A stretch of DNA of 64,000 nucleotides from Antedon mediterranea (lineage: Eukaryota > Echinodermata > Crinoidea > Comatulida > Antedonidae): the NCBI RefSeq assembly GCF_964355755.1, contig NC_092678.1:12808922-12872921 (forward strand), written 5' to 3'. The stretch's first letter is position 1, and each line of letters opens with the position of its first letter. This document shows positions 46,389 to 58,700 of the stretch, one piece after another. The position numbers and the translations under genes were made by a program. Under the pieces are notes generated by a model that made no database searches, had not been told where the DNA came from, and worked only from the letters and a program-made list of their open reading frames with translations.

Positions 46389-48839
46389 CTTTAAATAAAA
46401 TAGTAACTTTATAAAGTCTTCATTCTCTTAGTCTCAGAAAATATTTTTTCATGATTAACATTTTTAATGTAAACATTATTGAACTAATCAGATAATAGTG
46501 AACATTTTCTATAAATAAATTTTAAAAAGATCAGTCTTGTAAAAGGTGTTTTTTTTAAATGAAATTGCTATTCGTTCAGGTGAATTAAAACTAAAACCGC
46601 AAAAGTCGTATCGTCTTGGTAATAAATGCAATATTGAAACATAACTTTCTCCAATATTTTAAATTTAGGTCTATTAAGATGAGCATTGTTTGGCATATTT
46701 CCTCTCCATATCAACAGTATGGAACATACTTGTGGGTACAAACACAAACAGGCGTTATGAATAGCTAAAATCACTCAAAACCAAGAATGTAAATGTCATA
46801 TAAATTTCTACTGAATGAAACTTAGGCCTACTGCTATTTCTTAAACTTTTAATTTAAATTAAATCTTTAAGGGGTTATGATATGCCTATAATTTTACATT
46901 TAATTATAAAAATTCAGGTTAAATTTGATTCAGATCTAAAAAGTTTGACTTTTCAATGGCTTAAACTATTAAGAGACACACAACAACATTTAAAGATAAA
47001 TGTGAAGATAAAGATAAACCATAACATAGCAAAATAATATTTTCTAATTCATTTTGTTCTACAGGAAAATGTATATTTATAGTGGATCGTTATCGTCCTA
47101 ATAACAAATGAAATTTAATTTTGTTTCAGCATTTATTAATCTAAAATATAACAGAAGGCCCTCATACCTTTACTCATATGCAGTATTATCCAAAGAAAAA
47201 CACAGACAATTGTCCAACAAGCCATTATTAAGTTATCAAAACAATCCGCAGTTAATCGACATTGTCCAATCCGTCGAAAAAAAACCCCGAATGCTTTACG
47301 TCTATAACAATTTCGCTTTGACACACGTAATGATTTGTGTAACTTATAACAGTTATAGTGTTATGTGTGAATAAGAAATGTCATATTCTTAATGAATTTT
47401 AATTATTAGTCAAGGTTAAATGTGGCAATTGTATTATTAATAAATTAAATCAATATTAAATAAAAATAGATAATTTATTCAGAGTCACACAATTTCAATA
47501 AAACGATACTTTTAATTCATAACACACCCTATAATCATATTTCATAGTTTTTAATTTAATGCCATATGGGAGTCAGAATAATACTTATATTGTACTATGT
47601 TGAATAATGAGTTGATGTTGTTTTGATATTAAATAATTATACTTTCATGAGAGCGGCATTAAACTTGCTCATAAAACCAAAACGTGCAAGGTAATACAGA
47701 ATTTTGTATTATTCATTGTCACAGGTTAATTGGATGGCAACCCTTTTCTTCTAGTACAAATATTGACAATGTAAAATTAGCTAAAGCTTGGAAGTTCCTC
47801 TAGAGACGCAATGCAAGGAACGAGCTGACCAATGAATTCGAATAACCCACCGCTTGTGATTGGTCAAATCAGGTTGCATTACGTCGTTATGTTGCGTCTC
47901 TCTATTAAGATTAAGATTGATGTGTACGTGTGTCTTTGCATACTAATAATTGGAATTTACCACGTATAGAAAATAATTGTTGTTTCTATGATGCACATTA
48001 ACAGAAGGTATACTTTTGTTAAATTTCATCGAAGAATGTAATTTATGATAAAAATTAGAATGTTGTAAATGTAAGTTGTAGACAAATAAGTTTCTCAGTG
48101 ATTGGCGGTACAAATTTGCCACACAAAGAAATACATAGCGAAATAATGTTCATTATTATATTTATTTTTAAAGTTCATAGCATTCTTTACAGTAATGAGA
48201 TTTTAAACGTGATACATGCGAAATGTAATTACTGTATAATAATCGTTATATCCCACTACATAAATCCGAATACAAATACATTATTTAAATAATACTGTAT
48301 ATCTAAAATCCAAAGTTAAATTTCAAACAAAGAGACCAAAAATAATTCCAAAAAAACATTTTAAAGTCACATATTGTTCACTTTGACCAACAGTTGGATC
48401 GAAAAAAAAATATTACTTGAAAACTTAAATTTAACAGTTTATTTTGTCTCCTTTTGTAGTGAAATAATCTTGTTTGGGATTTTTTATTCTACGGAAGTGA
48501 ATGTCTTCATTCTTTCATGATTTTGGGTGATAATGCATTTTTAAGCTTTGCGTACACGATTATTTCTTAAGATTATACACTCTTTCATTGTTACAGTACT
48601 TTATGATATTCAAAATGTACGCATTTACAGAGGTAAGGTTAGACTTGTCCCAAATTCTTTTTTATATAGTTCACCAGTCGGCATTTCGATGTTACGAGCT
48701 CAAATAGGATACGTATAAAAAGCCATATGTGCCAAAATATTCATCTTTTTACTAATAATAAGTCAAAACCCTTTCTAGAACCCAGACTAAGGAAAGATAA
48801 CATACTGTAGTAAAACTAGTGCATTGAACTTATAAACAG
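46389..48839. other. Intergenic stretch, no gene recognised
   Basis: AT-rich. An 88-codon frame at 47108-47374 resembles nothing I know. A compact palindromic segment lies at 47799-47904. No upstream exon or signal-peptide exon for the discoidin gene was found here. Confidence 0.5.
47799..47904. repeat. Short palindromic segment with opposed CCAAT boxes
   Basis: Ends in AGAGACGCAA and TTGCGTCTCT. Inside are GACCAAT and, inverted, ATTGGTC. It could be a tiny MITE or a promoter-like element. No target duplication is clear. Confidence 0.5.
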
Positions 48840-49570
48840 TAGGCCTACAAGTAGTTGCTGGTCTCCAGCAATTGGTACATGTTTGTGAAGAGTTTTCGCA
48901 AGAGAATGATGTTTTATTTAATGATAAGAAATCTTTTTGTATGTGCTTCTGTCCTCGTACTTGCAAACTTGAAGGTAATTCTATTACTAAACTTGTTGGT
49001 AAAAAACTTGCTTATGTTGAGAAAGGTACCTTGGTCATATTCTTATGTGTGATTGCAGTGATGAGGCTGACATTCAAAGTCAGTACAGATCTTTGTGTAT
49101 TAGAAGCAACTCACTCAATCGCAAATTTATGAAATGCTATATACCAATGTTAAATGTTGTCTCTTTAGATCTTACTGTATTAATATGTATTGTGCTGCCC
49201 TTTGGTGTACGGTAACTATCGTATGAAAAATATTAGATCTCTTAATGTATGTTACAATAATGCTCTGTGCCGTATACTTAATGTCTCTAGAAGTAGTAGT
49301 GCCAGTGCAATGTTTATTGAACATGGTGACCCTTCCTTTAATGAGTAGGGCCTACATGCGAAAATCTACCTATGGAAGTTTCATGCAACGTATGTTGAAT
49401 AGTGGTAACATCCTTGCTGCTTGTGTTTGCAAAAATATGCTCCATAACTCCAAAATGTATTGTAGATGGAGAAGCATTCTATATACTTAAGTTTAGAGTT
49501 TACGATTTTTTTTTTCTGTTTATACGTTTATTAATATGGATGATATTTCCGAAAAAAAAATTGAATTGAA
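48840..49570 (+). pseudogene. Non-LTR reverse transcriptase, C-terminal remnant
   Basis: Broken frames give HVCEEFSQENDVLFNDKKSF, MCFCP and LEGNSITKLVGKKLAYVE, then MKCYIPMLN and SYCINMYCAALW, the thumb and C-terminal region of a non-LTR retrotransposon ORF2. Several frameshifts and a stop are present. It ends in ATTGAATTGAAT (49560-49571), the same tail family as the fragment at 58500-58622. Confidence 0.75.
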
Positions 49571-50073
49571 TAACTGCTGATGACTTTCACGTTTTTGTTG
49601 GTCAATGCTATTAAATTATATCATATTTAAATAATGTTAAACCATTAATGTTTATTAATGTAACAGTAAGAATATCATGAGTGCGTATTGCATTGGACTG
49701 TATTATGCACTTTCAGATGCAAACAATAAAAAGACGTTTATACGAATAAATACGGTATTTAAATGTACTGTGAAAAGGGTAATTAAGTAATGCATTCAAC
49801 TGTTATGCCCATAACAATTTTATAGACACATCGTTTATTTATTTATTTTCAATCTTTCTACATAGCAAAAAAACAAACATATAAGTATAACAGGGGAGTA
49901 GCGGAAAAGTAAAAAGTATAAAACTGTCATCTTGTGATGTGCTTGACCAGCCCCTGTCAACTTGAACGATACAATAAAACCGACATTTAACAAATTTAGA
50001 AAAATACATAGAAAATATGGTATAATAAAATGTTAACAAAAGTGTAATAAAAATGCAATTAATATCTGAACAA

Positions 50074-50242
50074 TCTGATTGTGTAAAAGTTAAAAATTCT
50101 GATTGTATAAAAGTTAAAAATTCTGATTGTATAAAAGTAAAAAATTATGATTGTATTAAAGTTAAAAATTCTGATTGTATAAAAGTTAAAAATTCTGATT
50201 GTATAAAAGTTAAAACTTCTGATTGTATAAAAGTTAAAAAGC
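50074..50242. repeat. 24-bp tandem repeat, seven copies
   Basis: Unit close to TCTGATTGTATAAAAGTT plus AAAAAT. Because 24 is a multiple of three, it forms an open frame with a repeated NSDCIKVK octapeptide (ORF 50053-50292). I take it as a satellite, since nothing else suggests a gene. Confidence 0.9.
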
Positions 50243-50586
50243 TAAAAATTCAAAGTAGGTACAATCATGTTAATAAAAATATGAACAGTTAAAAAATCTA
50301 TAAAATGTTGCTCTAAACTGTGTTTAAACTTAAAAAACGACTCTTCATTTACATTTTAACATTAAAATTTGCCAAAAATACACAAATTAGAGACTGCTCA
50401 TTGCTTTGCTCAACCCAAGCAAATAAGTAACAGTTATTTGGTGACAATTTCGTGCTGCAAATGATACTGTTTTTATCTTTTTTTTATTGTACTTTTTGTC
50501 GACATTTTGTTTGAATCACATGACCTAAATAGTAAACAATTGAATAATGATCTAGTTAATACATGTGACCTGAATATATAAACAAG

Positions 50587-51545
50587 ATATCGCTAGTCAC
50601 TACGTGTCACCAAATATCGCTGCGGCAGCGGCTAGTCAATACATGTGACAAAATATCGCTATTCACTACATGTGACTAAATATCGCTAGTCACTACGTAT
50701 GACCAAATATCGCTAGTCACTACACGTGACTAAATATCGCTAGTCACTACGTGTCACCAAATAACGCTGCGGCAGCGGCTAGTCAATACATGTGACAAAA
50801 TATCGCTATTCACTACATGTGACTAAATATCGCTAGTCACTACGTATGACCAAATATCGCTAGACACTACGTATGACCAAATATCGCTAGACACTACGTG
50901 TGACCAAATATCGCTATTCACTACATGTGACCAAATATCGCTAGTCACTATGTGTGAGCAAATATTGCTAGTCACTACATGTGACCAAATATCACTAGTC
51001 ACTACATGTGACTAAATATCGCTAGTCACTACGTATGACCAAATATCGATAGTCACTACGTGTGGCCAAATATCGCTAGTCACTACGGGTGACCAAATAT
51101 CGCTATTCGCTACGTTTGACCAAATATCGCTAGTCACTACACGTGACTAAATATCGCTAGTCACTACACGTGACTAAATATCGCTAGTCACTACCTGTGA
51201 CCAAAAATCGCTAGACACTACGTGTGACCAAGTATCGCTAGTCACTATGTGTGACCAAATATTGCTAGTCACTACATGTGACCAAATATCACTAGTCACT
51301 ACTTGTGACTAAATATCGCTAGTCACTACTTATGACCAAATATCGATAGTCACTACGTGTGGCCAAATATCGCTAGTCACTACACGTGACTAAATATTGC
51401 TAGTCACTACCTGTGACCAAAAATCGCTAGACACTACGTGTGACCAAATATCGCTAGTCACTATGTGTGACCAAATATCGCTAGTCACTACATGTGACCA
51501 AATATCACTAGTCACTACATGTGACTAAATATAGCTAGTCACTAA
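50587..51545. repeat. 27-bp minisatellite, about 35 copies
   Basis: Unit close to AAATATCGCTAGTCACTACG plus TGTGACC. Each unit contains an imperfect palindrome, AGTCAC-5 nt-GTGACT. Near the start, a 147-bp higher-order block (with an extra TGCGGCAGCGGC) is duplicated, its copies beginning near 50592 and 50739. Four units contain the E-box CACGTG. Confidence 0.95.
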
Positions 51546-51910
51546 TTGATCTAGTTATTATATATGTGACAAAATATCAACAATCTAGTTACGATTTGCG
51601 ATTGAATATAAATGACCTAGTCATCATATGAAACCAATTACCAACAATCTAAACCAAGTACACAGTCTACAACTGCTGTGATTTTCGGCGAACATTTTCT
51701 GTTCCACTTTTTGGTTGTGATCTACTTTTTGACAGAAAGCAACATAATAACATTTAGGAAAGTGGGTTAAAAAAAAGGAATGTTGCTGTATTCTTTTTTA
51801 ATGTGATTGATTGACTTGAAAATTTGTTATTTGTTGTACTTTACAATGGTCATGCGTTAGTGCAGTATCTTAATGAAGTATTTGGCCAATAAACATCTTT
51901 TTTAATATTG

Positions 51911-52363
51911 TTATTCTAGTTTCATGTCTTCAATCTTGGCAGAGACATCTTCTGTTTTTCCTTTTTTCTTTCCTCCTTCTTTTTGTTTCTTCTGTTTCTT
52001 TCCTTGTTGTTCTTCAATTGGTGCTGGTTTAGTGAATTTAATTAATTCTTTCAAGCCTGCAATGAACACAACACCATATACATGAGCTACATATACAATA
52101 TTTATATACAAAAAACAAACTATCTTAGTTTCAACTCTTGAAGAATAAAAATCGGTACACTCTACAAAGTGCTGAAATCAAACTATAATGAAACCATACA
52201 TGGCTACAACGACTTAACGTATGCAAACAATATGTCTTTAGAGGGTTTGTTTTTCTTTTGCTTAAACAAAATTAATTTTTACCTCAGGCATAAATGGTCG
52301 TAGAACTTCAGGAACAACAATGCCCTCTTCAGTTTGATTATTTTCTAGTATACAGCAGATGAT
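51911..52363 (-). pseudogene. Truncated duplicate of the 3' end of a seryl-tRNA synthetase gene
   Basis: Two exon-like pieces on the - strand. 52363-52283 encodes IICCILENNQTEEGIVVPEV and LRPFMPE. 52056-51911 encodes LKELIKFTKPAPIEE, a Lys-rich KKQKKQKEGGKKKGK tail and a stop. This matches the C-terminus of cytoplasmic SerRS, including the animal-specific basic tail. The intron is retained. Homology starts abruptly at 52363 without an acceptor, the splice would be out of phase by one base, and only about 400 bp separate it from the plexin-2 stop codon. A partial segmental duplication is the simplest reading. Confidence 0.8.
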
Positions 52364-52756
52364 TTTGTAAAATATGAATAATATTAAAATACCTAAGCGC
52401 ATACAATATTTAATGATATTTTAATGTTAATATATGTTTAACTGCACTGCACTTCTCATCCGATATTATAACGATTTCATTAAATCTTTAAGTGTTTTAT
52501 TTACCTGGGTTTTTCAATTTGGGAAACAAACTGATTTTATGCAACTTTACTACAATTTAATAATTTAGTTGCTTGTATTGTATAGAATTTATGAGTATGA
52601 AATGTCTAAGAAATGCACATACAGAATAGTACATAAATGTGAAGTTTACTGTTTATATTTGACTGCAATGTTGTACAAATTATGAGCATGGCACAAAGTA
52701 AGGACGTAAAACATTGAGTACAGTCCTAAAGTAACTTGCGACATAATTACTGTTGC

Positions 52757-55700
52757 TTAATGAACATCTTCATATGGATTTTTAGAATTTTGACTGGTAG
52801 ATGATTCTTCGTTAGGTTCTGCAAAGACGCTCCGCAACTGACGTAAATTGCGTTGTGTTTCATATCCCTCATCTTGCTGGAGAAGACTTGTAAGCTGTAT
52901 TAAAACAAACACAACATTATGTGAGGTTCAGTTTAAGAAAAAGGACAAACATTTTTATTGCACCAAATTATGAGGAATTCTTAACGCAAAAGGCCTTATT
53001 TTACAGCTGGTAAATTATCATAGAACCTGATCAAAATTGTATAACAAAAGGGTGTCAGCATCAACTTTGGTGTGTGACCATGTTATGATGAATATAAAGA
53101 AAGAACAGGCTTATGAAAGATATCATTTAGGGAAGTACTGTATACAAAAAACTTTTAAAATAATTAAGAACGTGTCTTGATGTTAGAATTTGGAAAAGTC
53201 ACAGAACTGATAGGAAGAGAATATCAAAACACGGATTGGTTTTCAATGGATTGCAAAGAAAATAAAAAATACATAAAAAAAATATTTGGTTGTTCCATTA
53301 GAATATTGAAACTTACCTTATCTGTGTGGTTTTTTAGATAGCTGAAAAGGTGCTCAAGTGTACTGGTTCGTCTAAAAATATCTCTGAAATTCTATTTAAA
53401 AAATATAAATTCATTAAATTAAACTCACAAAACTTTTATTTTAAATATTCTGGAAATGTTTGAACAACATATAAAAAAAACTATTATTCTTACTTTGCCA
53501 GAATTGTGTAGTTCTTGGACAAAGCTTGCACGCTGGAACTCGGCTGTCTGAACCTTCTTATAGAAATTGTCAACAAGACTTCTGTAGTGTGGCATTTCTT
53601 TTGTATACAGCAAACGGTTTACTTCAGATTCCTTTGAAATAAAATAAATACATCGAATAAAATCCTAATTTTGAAAATTTGGTTGCTCTTGATATAAAGT
53701 AATTAATTAAAAAACAATGAACATATAATATAGTTATTGAAATAAAGTAATGAGTATTAATTTATTCATAAAACACATTGCCTTGACATTTGTGGCGATA
53801 GTTTGAAGGTAAAATAAACAAAAAAAATGTATACAATTAAAAACAAAACAAAAACTATAATAAAACCGTAAAAACATTGCATTGACATTTTTGGAAAGAA
53901 AAAAAAAACAATAATATATGAAATAAAAAACGATATTGAAATAAAGTAATGAGTATTAATTTATTCATAAAACAAATTGCCTTGACATTTGTGGCGATAG
54001 TTTGAAAATTAAAATGAACAAAAAAAAAAAACAATGTATAAATTTAATAACCAAAAAATAAACCATAAAATAAAACCATAAAACATTGCCTTGACATTTA
54101 TTGGCAAGAAAAAAATCCAATAATATGAAATAAAAAACGAAACACAGACCATACAAATAAAACTATAAAATCATTACCTTAATATGTTTGGCAATTGTTT
54201 GAAGGTAAAATAAAAACAAAAATAAAAAATGTATGGTTTATTTTTTGTATCAGTATTCACTGCTGCTATTTACTATGGGTGCTTAAGTACAATATTTCCT
54301 AACCATAACTAGCGGCAGATGTATATAGATTTTAATCAGATCAATAAAGGATATGTATCGTTGGCTCATTTTCAACACCATGTTGGACGATACTGGTCCC
54401 TGGCAGTGAACCTACTAGGCCTACAACACCATGTTGGACGATACTGGTCCCTGGCAGTGAACCTACTAGGCCTACAACACCATGTTGGACGATACTGGTC
54501 CCTGGCAGTGAACCTACTAGGTCTACAACACCATGTTGGACGATACTGGTCCCTGGCAGTGAACCTACTAGGCCTACAACACCATGTTGGACGATACTGG
54601 TCCCTGGCAGTGAACCTACTAGGCCTACAACACCATGTTGGACGATACTGGTCCCTGGCAGTGAACCTACTAGGCCTACAACACCATGTTGGACGATACT
54701 GGTCCCTGGCAGTGAACCTACTTACTTTTGTGAGTTGTATTTTCTTTGGTGAGCAAGATTCTATAAATGTTCTTGATATAATGCTCAAAGTACCCATTAT
54801 GGGTCCTGTCTGCTTGATGTCAAATATATATTCAGGGTGTTTAATAACCTGTACCCAGAATTTAGAGGGTACGCTAAGAGGAAAAGAAAAAAAAAACATT
54901 CTATAAAGTGTTCTGTGTCAAAATAGAAACAATACCAATATAAAAAACAAAATACAAAACTCACTGAAATGATGGATTGGACAAAAAAAAATCAATTTGG
55001 AACACACCTGTTATTTTTCCAGGTGGTCAACGTGAGGTCATCAACACCTTGTTTCTTTGCTTCTTGATCAAATAGATCAAACAGATACTTAACAGATGGA
55101 GGAATTGGAGGATGAGAGCTGGATGCCCAAAATATTGTATTAAACATCTCATCCACATATTCTTTAATAGCTTCCTATATAACAAAAAAGAAAATCTTTC
55201 AATTAAAAAGTTTTGTGTTGCAGTCATCAGTGAACTAGGTTTTGACTAGTCACTTATAAGCTCTTCAAACTGAATAAATAAACCAATATATAAAATAAAT
55301 GATAAACTACCTTTGTTGCCATTGCTCTGAGAAACTTGATTTCTTTGATGTCTCTTTTGGCATTTCTATGCATATTGAAGAGACTTTTTCTTTTAGGATC
55401 ACTTCTGCCGACATTATCTAGTGTCTAAAATAAATAACTTATCTTTACATACAACTGTTTTACTAGTTGATAAAAATAGTTAAAATAAAGTTTCATATTT
55501 CAATGAAGTGTACATGTTCCATGTATTTGAAATGAGATGACCACCATGTCAAGTTTAAAAAGGTCAAATGCAAATATGTCACTAAAGATAAAACATATAT
55601 TGTTACCAGATGATAATGCTTCATTCCAGATTCTTCTAAAGACTTCATTGAAATCGCACCATTATCTGGTTCCAATGCTGCATTGTCAAACACTAGAAAT

Positions 55701-58700
55701 AACAAAAAAACCAGTGCGATAATATACAAATAATGACTGTAATGGTACAAATAATGGCATGAGGTTGGTTAATGATGAAAGGTTGTTATATATCAATGAG
55801 GCAACAGCCGAGTTGATATATAACCTTTCATATAAAACATTCATTATTTGTTTTATATAACATCTAAATAGATTCATTTGAATAAAATAAAAGGTAGGCC
55901 TAGCCTAATCAAGGCCTACATTTAATTCACATTGATTAAAACAGTAACATTTGGTTATTATATTATTATTTATATGGATTTTATAAACGCACCTACTGTT
56001 AGTGTTAACTATGTCAACAAACAACCAAACATCCTAGGCCTAACAAGGCTAAAACGCTTAGGCATTGCCTAATCTTAACAGGCCTGGGCCTAGTATGCTG
56101 AAGACCGCAATACGACAGGCAACTAGAACTCATCTAGGCTAATTATGATTCCACGTCTTTTAGAGATGTTCCCATTACTTCATCAAAATCCTAAAAACTT
56201 ACAGACAAATACTGTACTAACCAAACTTAGAAGCTGCACCATCTGCAGGTGTTGCTGTTGCTGGACTGACAGCATTTAAATCAATGTCAGCATTTGCAAC
56301 CGTCTGCTTCTTGACAAGAGCTACAGTGCATCCATTGTCTGCAACCTACAGTGTTGATAACCAACATGATTAATATGCAAAGAAGCATAATATAATAAAG
56401 GTAGCAAGTCATAATAAAAATAATAATGCTAAATGAGTAAAAGAATAAATAAGGGCACAGTGTGTTGGACATTGGATTACTGATTGTGAATAAGGGCACA
56501 GTGTGTTGGACATTGGATTACTGATTGTGAATAAGGGCACAGTGTGTTGGACATTGGATTACTGATTGTGAATAAGGGCACAGTGTGTTGGACATTGGAT
56601 TACTGATTGTGAATAAGGGCACAGTGTGTTGGACATTGGATTACTGATTGTGAATAAGGGCACAGTGTGTTGGACATTGGATTACTGATTGTGAATAAGG
56701 GCACAGTGTGTTGGATATTGGATTACTGATTGTGAATAAGGGCACAGTGTGTTGGATATTGGATTACTGATTGTGAATAAGGGCACAATGTGTTGGACAT
56801 TGGATTACTGATTGTGAATAAGGGCACAGTGTGTTGGACATTGGATTACTGATTGTGAATAAGGGCACAGTGTGTTGGACATTGGATTACTGATTGTGAA
56901 TAAGGGCACAGTGTGTTGGACATTGGATTACTGATTGTGAATAAGGGCACAGTGTGTTGGACATTGGATTACTGATTGTGAATAAGGGCACAGTGTGTTG
57001 GACATTGGATTACTGATTGTGAATAAGGGCACAGTGTGTTGGACATTGGATTACTGATTGTGAATAAGGGCACAGTGTGTTGGACATTGGATTACTGATT
57101 GTGAATAAGGGCACAGTGTGTTGGACATTGGATTACTGATTGTGAATACGGGCACAGTGTGTTGGACATTGGATTACTGATTGTGAATAAGGGCACAGTG
57201 TGTTGGACATTGGATTACTGATTGTGAATAAGGGCACAGTGTGTTGGATATTGGATTACTGATTGTGAATTTGAATCCAACTCTTGCCGCATTGCTTGTA
57301 TCCTTTAGGCAAGACACAACTATTTATGTTTGTCTCTCTACATCCAGGTGTATAAAATGGGTGCCCGGTTAGATCAAGACAGAAAGATAATTACTAGCCG
57401 CATTATGGGAGAATGTTTCAATAAGTGTTTGAAAAAAAATGAACGGCGTAATAATGTTAAGCGCTTAGAAGAATATCATTATAATAGCAAATAAGAAGAA
57501 TACATAATTAATTTCTAATACATTTTTTGGGGTTGTACTACTTTACTTTAGCTTCATAAACTTAAATAGTGATTTGGGATTAATGATTGGATCACTTTCG
57601 GTACTTATTTTATTTTATTAATTTTGGCAAACATTAACAGACATCCACAAATAGCTTGAGTGTGCCAAAGGAATGGCAAAAGAGGCAATCATCTTCTGTT
57701 GGCGATCTGCGACACCGATTAGGAATGCAATTCTTAGATTCTATTATTATATACTTCTAGAAATGTTAATGCAATTCTACAATTTATTCATGTTGCAAAA
57801 TAGAATTACTTTTTAAAAAGGTCCCTAATTCTAAATTAAAAAAAATAAGCAGTAAGATTAATTATCATTCAGATATGATTGACTGTATGTGTAAATATTC
57901 TACTAACAGTTTTAGGTATGAGGTCACCAATGGTATTGAGTTTTATCAGTTGACCATTTCGTTGTGATGTTGCATCGATGTCAGAAAGAATTAGGTGTCC
58001 ACCTCGCCCATGGCGCCAGCCTATAAAAAAAAGTAGAGCATATGAAAGGGTAGGAAAACAGGATAACTGAATTTACTGTACCTTCATCTATCTTCAAACA
58101 ACATAGATATTCCATAACATTTTTATTTGTATGGTATCGAAATAAACCAAATATACTAATAATTAATCAAAACATATCCCAAAGGCCTCTATAATTCTTA
58201 AAAACGAAGTACTGTAGGAAAAGTTGGTAATATCTGGATGTATTTCAAGAGTTGAAGATGATCTTTGACTGACTAAACAATAGACTGTTTATAATAGCAG
58301 GTTTGCATGTTCATAGTAGGAAACTGCTAGGAGGCAATAGAGAGTGAACATTAAATTAAGATAAAAGAGATCTTTCTGTAGTTTAGCCATAATAATGTGT
58401 TGTTTTGTAAACTATAGTAATCAATAATATAATAATGTCTACAGTCTACATCCAATAAATCCCAAAACATAATCCACATGTATTTTAAGAGGCACTATAT
58501 GTCAACAAATAATTATTAGTCCTCTCTCCATGACGGTTGTCACGTAATCTTTGTATTATTTTTTATTGTATTTATATGTTTCATATGGACAGTTTGTCTG
58601 AAATAAAGTTGAATTGAATTGCATTAACACCTTTCAGTACATCTATGAATGAATAAGCAGCAGGAATGCTAGTAAACTAAACCCAGTACCATTTTGATTT

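Noticed and set aside
47108-47374. 88-codon ORF
   Set aside because: No recognisable domain, splice context or repeat relation; left unannotated as a gene.
50053-50292. 79-codon repeat protein
   Set aside because: A 24-bp satellite explains it; there is no splice or promoter context.
54319-54906. 195-codon + strand ORF with repeated [17 protein letters not shown]
   Set aside because: Open only because the 51-bp repeat unit is a multiple of three; the opposite strand carries the real plexin exon.
56450-57269. CRISPR-like regular array
   Set aside because: Direct 41-bp tandem units without unique spacers, in animal DNA; a minisatellite.
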